Positions 14,403-21,974 of a DNA stretch of 64,000 nt are shown here, piece after piece. Both the position numbers and the translations under genes were made by a program. The stretch comes from Candidatus Iainarchaeum sp. (GTDB lineage: Archaea > Iainarchaeota > Iainarchaeia > Iainarchaeales > JAGVWC01), in NCBI GenBank assembly GCA_018304465.1, contig JAGVWC010000011.1, positions 1 to 64,000 of the forward strand. The letters are read 5' to 3'. Position 1 is the stretch's first letter. Each line of letters starts with the position of its first letter. The notes beneath the pieces were generated by a model. It was not told the DNA's origin. It saw nothing but the letters and a program-made list of their open reading frames with translations, and ran no database searches.

Positions 14403-15269
14403 ATGGGTTTAAAAAAATGGTTTAAGAAAAAGCCAGTTCACTATTTTCCGGATGTTCGAAAAATCGTTGCCTACGCCATCCCCTGGGATCCTCATGTATT
14501 GCGTACGGCAAATCAGGGGATTAATCCAAACGATTCACAGCTTGCGAACAAATTAGGGATCAAACCAAAAGAAAAAATCATTGTGGTTGCCGGCGGGGCA
14601 GGCGATTGGGCCCGGGGCTTGTCTAAAACAAACCCTGTTCGTTACACAGACCTCAGCAAGCCAATGACCAGATTTGCAGAGAAAGAAAAACGCGGACCGC
14701 TTTCTTTTCACGCGCGGCCGGCGGAAATCGTCGTAACGAAACCAAATCAGTTTGATTGGACTTTTTCTTTCGAACCCTATCCCTTGGGCGCAAATCTTAA
14801 ACTCGTATTGGTTCGCTCTTTACTCAATCGAAAAGGAGGAAAGATCGTCGAATCAAATTACAGCACGCTGAAAAAGTATCTCGCTCACATTGCAGAAATG
14901 TACGGTGCACACATGACGGTCGAGGCCGTGCATGTAAATAATCAGGTTTTTCATCCAAACAAAGTGGAAGTGGCCACGCTTCTTTCGAATCCACGCGCCC
15001 GTCAAAAAGCATGGGCGGATGTTCGGTTGCTAAAACAACTAACGCTTGCTTTGCGCCGAAAACGGATTCTTGTTCCGTCCGAGGTTTGTAAAAAACTCAA
15101 AATTTCGAAACAAGAACTCCGAGAAAGCAGTGCGCGTTTATCCGCGATTTCATTCTGGTTCCCCGTGGAACAATCAGAGGTTTTAACGGGGCCCGTCAGA
15201 AGGTACATGCGCCAATGGTTGAACCGGCAAAACCCAATTAAACGGTCTAAACGGGCAAAACCGCGATAA
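14403..15269 (+). CDS. Hypothetical protein, possibly methyltransferase-like (288 aa)
   Basis: I do not recognise a family. A glycine-rich IIVVAGGAGDWARGL stretch at about residues 60-75 followed by RYTDLSKPM resembles motif I and the acidic end of strand 2 in SAM-dependent methyltransferases, but later motifs are not clear. The C-terminal 70 residues are basic with an HTH-like segment (VPSEVCKKLKISKQELRES). I chose the ATG at 14403; an in-frame ATG 69 bases upstream would overlap the IscA gene. Confidence 0.5.
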   Translation: MGLKKWFKKKPVHYFPDVRKIVAYAIPWDPHVLRTANQGINPNDSQLANKLGIKPKEKIIVVAGGAGDWARGLSKTNPVRYTDLSKPMTRFAEKEKRGPLSFHARPAEIVVTKPNQFDWTFSFEPYPLGANLKLVLVRSLLNRKGGKIVESNYSTLKKYLAHIAEMYGAHMTVEAVHVNNQVFHPNKVEVATLLSNPRARQKAWADVRLLKQLTLALRRKRILVPSEVCKKLKISKQELRESSARLSAISFWFPVEQSEVLTGPVRRYMRQWLNRQNPIKRSKRAKPR

Positions 15270-15341
15270 AGCCTTTCCCAACCTTTTTTTTAACTATTCG
15301 GCCCAATTTTAATCAAAAAACGGCTTTTTTGGGTGAAATGA

Positions 15342-16757
15342 ATGGCTGAAGAAAAAAAAGAATCGCAATTATTGAAGGAAAAACTCGCAAGAACCAGCGA
15401 TAGCGCGTGGGAACGCCTGCCCGAAGGCGAACACAAACACGTTTTTTCGTTTGCCGAAGAATACAAACATTTTTTGCGCGAAGCCAAAACCGAACGCGAA
15501 ATCGTGAAATGGATCCAAACCAAGGCCGAAAAACAAGGATACCAGCCGTTTGAAAACGCCGCGGTCAAATCCGGCGCCAAATTATTCATCACCAACAAAG
15601 GCAAAAACATCGCCTTGCTTGTGATCGGAAAAAACGGCGTGGACAGCGGTCTACGCATCATCGCTTCGCACATTGACGCCTTGCGATTGGATCTGAAAAG
15701 CGCGCCGTTTTACGAAGACGGCGGACTCGTCATGATGAACACGCATTACTACGGCGGCATCAAAAAATACCACTGGGTCAATACGCCGCTGGCATTGCAC
15801 GGCGTGATTTTCACCAAAGACGGAAAACGACTCGATGTATCGATCGGCGAAAACGAAAACGAACCCGTATTCGTGATACCCGATCTTTTGCCCCACGTCG
15901 GCGGACGCGCGTTTGCCGAAAAAAAAATGAACGAAGTCATTACCGGCGAAAGCCTGGACGCGGTCGCGGCATCGCTTCCGTTGTTCGAAAAAGACGCGGT
16001 TGACAAAGTCAAACTACGCCTGTACAAATACCTAAACGAAAAATACGGCGTGATCGAAGAAGATTTTTTTTCCGCCGAACTTCAATTGGTGCCCGCCATC
16101 AAACCGCGGGACATCGGTTTTGACGGATCATTAATGGGCGCTTACGCGCACGACGACCGGTCTTGTTCGTACGCCAACATGGCGTCGATGCTGGACCTGG
16201 TGGGGCCCGCGGATCACACCTGCATGGCGATTTTTATGGACAAAGAAGAAATCGGAAGCACCGGCGCGACCGGCGCGGATTCCTTGTTCCTTGAAAACGT
16301 CGTGGAACAAATCTGCAGCAAAACCAACTCCCAAAAAACCACGCACCAAGTGCTTGCGGACGCCAAAATCATTTCCGCGGACGTTACCAGCGCGCTGGAT
16401 CCGAAGTACCGCGAATTCTTCGACTCCGCCAACGTCAACTACGTCGGATACGGGGTTTCCGTGGAACGCGGAACCGGTTACGGCGGAAAATACGAGGGAA
16501 GCGAAGCCACTGCGGAATTCATGTCGTTTATCCGCACGTTGTTCAACAAGGAAAAGATTCCCTGGCAAACCGGCGAAATCTCCAAAGTGGACGAAGGCGG
16601 CGGCGGAACCGTGGCAAAATACTTTGCCAAGTACGGCTGCGACATCATTGACATTGGTCCGCCGGTACTGGCCATGCATTCGCCCTGCGAAATCCTGTCC
16701 AAAGTCGACCTCTATTGCGCATTCAAGGGATACAAGGCCTTTTTTGAAACGAAATAA
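15342..16757 (+). CDS. M18-family aminopeptidase (471 aa)
   Basis: This zinc metallopeptidase removes N-terminal residues from peptides. Ligand and catalytic motifs of family M18 appear in order: ASHIDALRLD (about 105), AHDDRSCSY (about 268), DKEEIGS (about 300), DVTSALDPKYREFFD (about 350) and MHSPCEILSKVD near the C-terminus. The length fits. It is probably cytosolic, since no signal peptide is seen. Together with the Liv-type transporters, the M55 peptidase and the 2-oxoacid oxidoreductase it fits peptide or amino-acid catabolism. Confidence 0.9.
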   Translation: MAEEKKESQLLKEKLARTSDSAWERLPEGEHKHVFSFAEEYKHFLREAKTEREIVKWIQTKAEKQGYQPFENAAVKSGAKLFITNKGKNIALLVIGKNGVDSGLRIIASHIDALRLDLKSAPFYEDGGLVMMNTHYYGGIKKYHWVNTPLALHGVIFTKDGKRLDVSIGENENEPVFVIPDLLPHVGGRAFAEKKMNEVITGESLDAVAASLPLFEKDAVDKVKLRLYKYLNEKYGVIEEDFFSAELQLVPAIKPRDIGFDGSLMGAYAHDDRSCSYANMASMLDLVGPADHTCMAIFMDKEEIGSTGATGADSLFLENVVEQICSKTNSQKTTHQVLADAKIISADVTSALDPKYREFFDSANVNYVGYGVSVERGTGYGGKYEGSEATAEFMSFIRTLFNKEKIPWQTGEISKVDEGGGGTVAKYFAKYGCDIIDIGPPVLAMHSPCEILSKVDLYCAFKGYKAFFETK

Positions 16758-16835
16758 GGTCTCTTTATCCTTTATTTTTTTGGACCCGCGTCTATTACGT
16801 CGATTCACGAATTTTACCTCGTTAATTGTCAAAAC

Positions 16836-16848
16836 ATTTTTAAACTCC
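16836..16848 (+). promoter_or_regulatory. Promoter of the 2-oxoacid oxidoreductase operon
   Basis: ACATTTTTAAACT lies 37-49 bases before the gamma-subunit ATG in an otherwise unoccupied 127-bp gap and resembles box A. The gap also contains AAGGGACCT just before the ATG as ribosome-binding region. Confidence 0.4.
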
Positions 16849-16884
16849 TGCAATCGTCTATCTTAAGAACAACCCAAGGGACCT

Positions 16885-17424
16885 ATGATCGAAATTCGTT
16901 TTCATGGACGCGCCGGACAAGGAATCGTCACGGCCGCTGACTTATTGGCCCAAGCCGCGGCCATGGAAGGAAAATTCACGCAATCCATGCCGGTGTTTGG
17001 CTCGGAAAAACGAGGACCGCCGGTTGCCAGCTTTTGCCGCATTGACGACAAACCCATTCATTTGCGCGAAGAAATCCGGCACCCTGACATCGTCGTGGTC
17101 GCGGAACCCTCCGTCATGGAAGAAGTCAAAGTCGAAGGCGGACTCAAAAACAACGGATTGATCATCGTCAATTCGGTTCGAACCGCGAACCAACTCGGTT
17201 TACACGCCAAAAAAATCATTGTGTTTAACGGAACCTCGCTTGCCGTCAAGCACCTGGGAAAACCCATTACCAACACCGTCATGCTCGGGACGCTCATCAA
17301 AATCACCGGGCTGGTCAAACTCGCGTCCATTCACAAAGCCGTGCAACAAAAATTTCCCCCGGCCCTCGCCGAGCAAAACATCAAAATCATCGACGAAGCC
17401 TATAACGCCGTCGAGAGGAGCTGA
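16885..17424 (+). CDS. porG: 2-oxoacid:ferredoxin oxidoreductase, gamma subunit (179 aa)
   Basis: The start IEIRFHGRAGQGIVTAADLL is the hallmark of the gamma subunit, followed by FGSEKRGPPVASFCR. The subunit belongs to the four-gene pyruvate-type enzyme that oxidatively decarboxylates a 2-oxoacid to acyl-CoA and reduces ferredoxin. It is first of a five-gene operon (gamma, delta, alpha, beta, ferredoxin). Sequence alone does not distinguish pyruvate from 2-oxoisovalerate or related substrates, so the por symbol is used for layout only. Confidence 0.9.
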   Translation: MIEIRFHGRAGQGIVTAADLLAQAAAMEGKFTQSMPVFGSEKRGPPVASFCRIDDKPIHLREEIRHPDIVVVAEPSVMEEVKVEGGLKNNGLIIVNSVRTANQLGLHAKKIIVFNGTSLAVKHLGKPITNTVMLGTLIKITGLVKLASIHKAVQQKFPPALAEQNIKIIDEAYNAVERS

Positions 17425-17429
17425 GATGC

Positions 17430-17684
17430 ATGTTGATTCCGCTGTCAAAACCCGGCACCACGACCGACATTAAAACCGGAAAATGGAAAACCCATCGACC
17501 CACCGTCGACCCCAAGCTCTGCACCAAATGCGCGATTTGCCAAAATTTTTGTCCCGAAGGAATTATGGGAACGCCCCGCGAAATCCCCGTGATTGATTAC
17601 GATTACTGCAAAGGCTGTTCCATGTGCATGGTCGAATGCCCTTTCAAAGCCATTACCATGGTCGCGGAAAAACAGGAGCTCTAA
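17430..17684 (+). CDS. porD: 2-oxoacid:ferredoxin oxidoreductase, delta (2x[4Fe-4S]) subunit (84 aa)
   Basis: Two CxxCxxCxxxCP cluster-binding motifs are seen at about residues 31-41 (CTKCAICQNFCPEG) and 60-70 (CKGCSMCMVECPFK), the layout of the delta subunit, which passes electrons from the TPP site to external ferredoxin. It begins five bases after the gamma subunit; GAGAGGAGCTGAG provides the ribosome-binding site for the ATG at 17430. Confidence 0.92.
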   Translation: MLIPLSKPGTTTDIKTGKWKTHRPTVDPKLCTKCAICQNFCPEGIMGTPREIPVIDYDYCKGCSMCMVECPFKAITMVAEKQEL

Positions 17685-17697
17685 AGGTGAAAACAGG

Positions 17698-18861
17698 ATG
17701 ATCAAAACCACAAACGGCGCCACCGCGCTTGCCGAAACCGCCAAAAACTGCGAACCCGAAGTCGTTGCCGGATATCCGATTACGCCCACGACCCACGTCG
17801 TCGAAGAAATGAACCGGTATTACGCCAACGGCGAAACCAAATCCTTTATCGCGGTCGAATCCGAATTCTCCGCGTTATCCGCGCTCATCGGAGGCGCCGC
17901 CGCAGGCGCCCGCACGTTCACCGCGACCGGATCGCAAGGACTCTTACTGATGCACGAAGTCTTGTTTTGTTCCAGCGGCATGCGCTTGCCCATCGTCATG
18001 GTCGTCGGAAACCGAAGCGTCTCCGCGCCATTATCCATCTGGAACGACGAACAAGACTCGGTTTCCCAGCGCGACACCGGTTGGATCCAATTATACGCCA
18101 AAAACAACCAGGAAGCCTCCGACGCCTTGATTCAAGCGTATTTTATCGCCGAAAAAACGTTCATTCCCGTCATGGTCTGCGTCGATGGACACTTTTTGAC
18201 ACACACCACGGAACAAGTCGACATTCCAAGCAAAGACGAAATCAAACGCTTTTTGCCTCCGTTTAAACCCATGGTCACCCTCGATCCGGACCAACCGCTC
18301 TCCATGGGCGTGTACGCGGCACCCGCTTACTATCAAGAATTCCGCATGGACCTGCATTCCGACCTCGAAAAAAGCGCCGCGGTCATTTCGGACGCGGGCA
18401 AACGCTTCGGACAAGTATTCGGACGCAGTTATGGTCTTGTGGAAGAATACCACGTAAAAGACGCCAAAGAAGTGTTGGTCGGACTTGGAAGCGCCATGGA
18501 AAACGTCAAAGCCGCCGTCGATGAAATGCGAAAACAAGGCAAAAAAGTCGGAGCCTTGCACGTACGCGTACTCCGGCCGTTTCCACGCGAAGAACTCCGA
18601 CGAATCCTAAGCGGAAAACACGTCGGCGTCATTGACCGCGCGCTTTCACCGGGCGCGCAACCCCCGTTGTTTACCGAAATCGTCGAAGCCCTGCAAGGAA
18701 CCTCGTCCACAGTATCCAGTTTTTTCGGCGCGCTGGGCGGACGCACCCTTAAAATCCAGGAATCCAAACAATTATTCGAAAAAATGTCGAAAGGCAAAGC
18801 CCTCAAAGAATGGATCACGGTTACCGTTGAAAAAAACGAAGCCGAAATCGAAACATGCTAA
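17698..18861 (+). CDS. porA: 2-oxoacid:ferredoxin oxidoreductase, alpha subunit (387 aa)
   Basis: The N-terminal pyrimidine-binding domain carries GNGA-like TTNGATALAETA, VVAGYPITPTT and a FIAVESEFSALSALIGGAAAGAR segment; the C-terminal part (from about 255) is the transketolase-C type and domain III region. The ATG at 17698 follows AAAGGTGA by seven bases; a longer frame upstream overlaps the delta subunit. The gene lies 13 bases after delta. Confidence 0.93.
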   Translation: MIKTTNGATALAETAKNCEPEVVAGYPITPTTHVVEEMNRYYANGETKSFIAVESEFSALSALIGGAAAGARTFTATGSQGLLLMHEVLFCSSGMRLPIVMVVGNRSVSAPLSIWNDEQDSVSQRDTGWIQLYAKNNQEASDALIQAYFIAEKTFIPVMVCVDGHFLTHTTEQVDIPSKDEIKRFLPPFKPMVTLDPDQPLSMGVYAAPAYYQEFRMDLHSDLEKSAAVISDAGKRFGQVFGRSYGLVEEYHVKDAKEVLVGLGSAMENVKAAVDEMRKQGKKVGALHVRVLRPFPREELRRILSGKHVGVIDRALSPGAQPPLFTEIVEALQGTSSTVSSFFGALGGRTLKIQESKQLFEKMSKGKALKEWITVTVEKNEAEIETC

Positions 18862-18914
18862 ACAGCCTTTTTGCTTCGCAAAAAGCCTGGGGAAAAAAAC
18901 AGGAGGAAACGAAA

Positions 18915-19886
18915 ATGAGCCAACAATCCGAAATGCATTTGTTCGCGCCAGGACACAGCGGTTGCCCCGGTTGCGCGCCAAGCACGGTCCTCATCCACGT
19001 CGTCGACACCCTGGGCAAAGACATCATTGTCGTCAACGCCACCGGCTGCATGGAAATCACGTCTTCCCAATACCCCCACTCGGCTTGGCGCGTCCCGTAT
19101 ATTCACTCTTTGTTTGAAAACGCGCCCGCGGTGGCCAGCGGAATTTCCGCAGCCCTCAAAGCCAAAGGCAACCACCACACCAAAGTCGTGGTCATCGCGG
19201 GAGACGGAAGCACCTATGACATCGCGTTCGGATCGCTATCCGGAATGCTCGAACGCGGCGACGACGTGATTTACTGCTGTTACGATAACGAACTCTATGC
19301 CAACACCGGTGTCCAAAAAAGCGGAGCGACTCCGATCGGCGCCGCAACCACGACATCGCAAGCCGGAAAAGTGCATCATGGAAAAGAAAAAGAACGAAAA
19401 CCCATCGTTGAAATCGCGGCCGCCCACAACATTCCGTACGCGGCGTCGGCAAGCATCGCGTTTGTCGCGGATTTTCAGGCGAAATTGAAAAAAGCCGCGC
19501 AGATATCCGGATCCAAATTCATTACGGTCAACGCGCCTTGCGCTTTAGGCGCGGGTTTTGACGGATCGATCTCGATGAAAGTGGCCCGGTTGGCGGTCCA
19601 GTCGCGTATGTGGTTTTTGTTTGAATACGAAAACGGTTTCTTTAAACTCAATTTCAATCCCAAAGTCGCCAAACCCGTGGCCGAATACATGCAGTTGCAA
19701 AAACGATTCCGCCATTTGACTCCCGAAGAAATCGAAAAAATCCAAAAACTCTGCGATCATCATTATATCGAAATGCTCGAACGGCAAAAAGCAAGCGACG
19801 CCAAAAAAATCGTGTTTGACGCGGTCACCCAACCGCCGTCAACTCCCCCTGCGTCGCCATCAGCGCCCGCCGCACCAAAAACATAA
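18915..19886 (+). CDS. porB: 2-oxoacid:ferredoxin oxidoreductase, beta subunit (323 aa)
   Basis: The beta subunit binds TPP and one FeS cluster. It shows GHSGCPGCAP (first cluster Cys pair, about 13-20), NATGCMEI, and the TPP motif GDGSTYDIAFGSLSG...ERGDDVIYCCYDNELYANTG. The last 20 residues are Pro/Ala-rich and not part of the fold. I chose the ATG at 18915 because AGGAGGA precedes it by six bases; an in-frame ATG 60 bases upstream lacks such a site and overlaps alpha. Confidence 0.93.
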   Translation: MSQQSEMHLFAPGHSGCPGCAPSTVLIHVVDTLGKDIIVVNATGCMEITSSQYPHSAWRVPYIHSLFENAPAVASGISAALKAKGNHHTKVVVIAGDGSTYDIAFGSLSGMLERGDDVIYCCYDNELYANTGVQKSGATPIGAATTTSQAGKVHHGKEKERKPIVEIAAAHNIPYAASASIAFVADFQAKLKKAAQISGSKFITVNAPCALGAGFDGSISMKVARLAVQSRMWFLFEYENGFFKLNFNPKVAKPVAEYMQLQKRFRHLTPEEIEKIQKLCDHHYIEMLERQKASDAKKIVFDAVTQPPSTPPASPSAPAAPKT

Positions 19887-19925
19887 AAACACGAAAACAG
19901 CACTATATTTGTGGAGGAAAAAACT

Positions 19926-20177
19926 ATGCCTATCAAGATTGAACATGACAAACCCAATTGCATCGGTTGCGGCGCCTGCGCCGCTGTTTGCCCGGACTTT
20001 TGGGAAATGGAAGGCGACAAAAGCCATTTGAAAGGATCCAAAGACGGCGGACCATTCGAAGGCGGCGAAGAACTCGAAATCAAGGATTCAGACGAAGAAA
20101 AAAACATGGAAGCCGCGCGCAGCTGTCCGGTTAACGTGATTCACTTAAAAGCAAAAGACGGAAAACAGCTCATCTAG
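19926..20177 (+). CDS. Ferredoxin, [4Fe-4S] (83 aa)
   Basis: A single cluster motif CIGCGACAAVCPDF (about residues 12-22) plus a distant CPV near residue 68 give four ligands, with an acidic insert between them. The ATG at 19926 follows GTGGAGGAAAAAACT, a strong ribosome-binding site. It closes the oxidoreductase operon and is probably its direct electron acceptor. The 3' end overlaps the convergent protease-like gene by eight bases. Confidence 0.9.
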   Translation: MPIKIEHDKPNCIGCGACAAVCPDFWEMEGDKSHLKGSKDGGPFEGGEELEIKDSDEEKNMEAARSCPVNVIHLKAKDGKQLI

Positions 20178-21420
20178 AACGCGACTGTTTTTCCAACCCG
20201 CGTTTTTCCAATTTTTCAGAAAGTATTTCTTTTAACAAATCGATTCGGCGCGGTAACTTCCGATACGGCGTGGCGGCGACAAGTCCCGCGACTACAAACC
20301 CCCAGAATAACCAACTCGGCTTGTTTTTGGGAAGTTGATTCGAATCCAGGGACGACGCGGTTTCATGGTTTTCGACTTGATAACACAAATCCGTCAGTTC
20401 ATACGCCTTCTGCAACACTTCTTTGGCTTGCGATTCGATTTCCGATACTGCCTTGTACTCCGGATGATCATGGTAACGCGCTTTCGCATTGCTTTGTTGC
20501 ATTTTGGGAAGAAGAACCGGGCCGCGCGTTTCGGTTAATCGCATGCGGGCGTCTTTAAAATAATTCACAAGTCGTTTTTCAAACCTTTTTCGGTTAAGTC
20601 CTTCCGCCAAAGACGCGGCTAATTCTACTTGAACCCAATTGCGAATCCATGTGTGGGTTTCAGTTGCGGAAGCGAATCGAATCTCCCGGTCCGGAACATT
20701 GCTTAGGGTCGCTTTGTTTCGGCCCGCGTAATAATCAAAACTATGCCATTTTTCATGACGCTTAAACTGCCGGTCCGACGCGGGGTCGGACGAATTCTGA
20801 ATCACCAAAGTGACGGGGATATTGCGGTAACCGCGGACAGGCCAGTCCAAGAGTGTCCTGACTCCTGCCCATCGCTCAAGCAACGGCAGTTTCGCGTTCA
20901 ACAAGTCACCCAAATAGGTCGGCGCAATGAAATGAAGACTAAGCCAATCCGAAGAAACCTGAACTTCGCGCGAATGCGCAATCCGATTGTATTCTTCCGG
21001 CGAAAGCCGTGCCGCGCTCGTTACCATTCCCGCAAGTACCCGGCCAGGAGTGGTTGCTCCGTTGTTGGCTTGCGAACTGATGCGGTGCAGCAATAACGTA
21101 TTGCGCATGCTTTCATTCAATATTCTTTCAAGCACTTTTTTTGCTCGCGGATTAATGCGCGAGTCTTCAATATGCCGATAAACAGATTCGGCTTGTTCTT
21201 TGATTTCGACTTCGGAGGAAAAAACGGGTTTTTGAAGAAAATCAAACAAGTGGGATTGGCTACGCAAACCCTGGATCAATTGGAACCCCAGTTTTTTCTT
21301 GCGTTGTTCCTGAAACGACCGTCGTTCTTCTTTTGAAAGCGAAGCGTAATCTTTCGGCGTTCGCGGGACACGATACGTGGGAACCCCCATTCCGGTGGGT
21401 TTACGATAAAAACGGGGCAT
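20170..21420 (-). CDS. Putative HExxH metalloprotease with C-terminal membrane segment (416 aa)
   Basis: I do not recognise a named family. A zinc-binding HEKWH motif lies at residues 222-226 and an acidic helix VELAASLAEG at about 265-274 could give the third ligand (E266 or E273), a gluzincin-like spacing. One hydrophobic stretch at about 371-386 (SWLFWGFVVAGLVAATPY) could anchor the C-terminus, followed by a basic tail. The N-terminal 150 residues are charged and helical. A membrane-tethered protease is the best reading, but HExxH alone can occur by chance. Confidence 0.55.
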   Translation of the reverse strand: MPRFYRKPTGMGVPTYRVPRTPKDYASLSKEERRSFQEQRKKKLGFQLIQGLRSQSHLFDFLQKPVFSSEVEIKEQAESVYRHIEDSRINPRAKKVLERILNESMRNTLLLHRISSQANNGATTPGRVLAGMVTSAARLSPEEYNRIAHSREVQVSSDWLSLHFIAPTYLGDLLNAKLPLLERWAGVRTLLDWPVRGYRNIPVTLVIQNSSDPASDRQFKRHEKWHSFDYYAGRNKATLSNVPDREIRFASATETHTWIRNWVQVELAASLAEGLNRKRFEKRLVNYFKDARMRLTETRGPVLLPKMQQSNAKARYHDHPEYKAVSEIESQAKEVLQKAYELTDLCYQVENHETASSLDSNQLPKNKPSWLFWGFVVAGLVAATPYRKLPRRIDLLKEILSEKLEKRGLEKQSRSR

Positions 21421-21500
21421 ACGCTAAAAAATCGAAAAATACCTTCAAAAAGGGATTGGTCCGGTGATTCTTTAAAACGTTTTCTTTGTATGGTCTTAGT

Positions 21501-21944
21501 ATGGTCAATAATTCCGTTTATTTGATGCATTCCTCCACCCCGCAAAACATCGGGACGTTAAAGGAACCCACGAATATCGCCGAAATCAAGTTTGAAGAAA
21601 ACGGAAAAGACGCGAATATTTCGGTGTTCGTGTTAAACGACGGCGGAAAAATCAAGGAAATCAAATACCTGGCCAAAGCCTCCATTCCCGTCGTCGCCTC
21701 GCTATCCTACTTGTCCGTGATCCTCAAAGGCAAAAAAGTCGGCGACGCCCTGGCATTGCAAACCGACGAAATCGTTTCGGCGTTGAGTTTGCCTGAACAT
21801 TATCAGTACTGTGCCAAACGCGCGTTGGAAGCGATCCAAAAAGCCTTTCATGAAAGCGAAGACCCCTTTGACCGGGCCTTCAAATCCATCTCCGAATACA
21901 ACGGTCCCTATGAAGGAAACCAACCGTACGGGTTTGAAGATTAA
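21501..21944 (+). CDS. IscU/NifU-N-like protein lacking the ligand cysteines (147 aa)
   Basis: The overall pattern follows the IscU scaffold: TPQNIGTLKEP (family NPRNVG), a region reading ISVFVLNDGGKIKEIKYL, then VVASLSYLSVILKGKKVGDAL, and ALSLPEHYQYCAKRALEAIQKAF at the end. At the positions of the first two ligand Cys the protein has no Cys (the family CGD reads GKD, the GCGSA region reads KASIP). Only a Cys in YQYCAKRA remains. It therefore cannot assemble a cluster in the usual way and may have become a partner-binding or regulatory protein. The start at 21501 is preferred to an upstream in-frame start. Confidence 0.6.
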   Translation: MVNNSVYLMHSSTPQNIGTLKEPTNIAEIKFEENGKDANISVFVLNDGGKIKEIKYLAKASIPVVASLSYLSVILKGKKVGDALALQTDEIVSALSLPEHYQYCAKRALEAIQKAFHESEDPFDRAFKSISEYNGPYEGNQPYGFED

Positions 21945-21974
21945 AAACGGTTTCAAAAAAAGTTTTTTCTTGTT

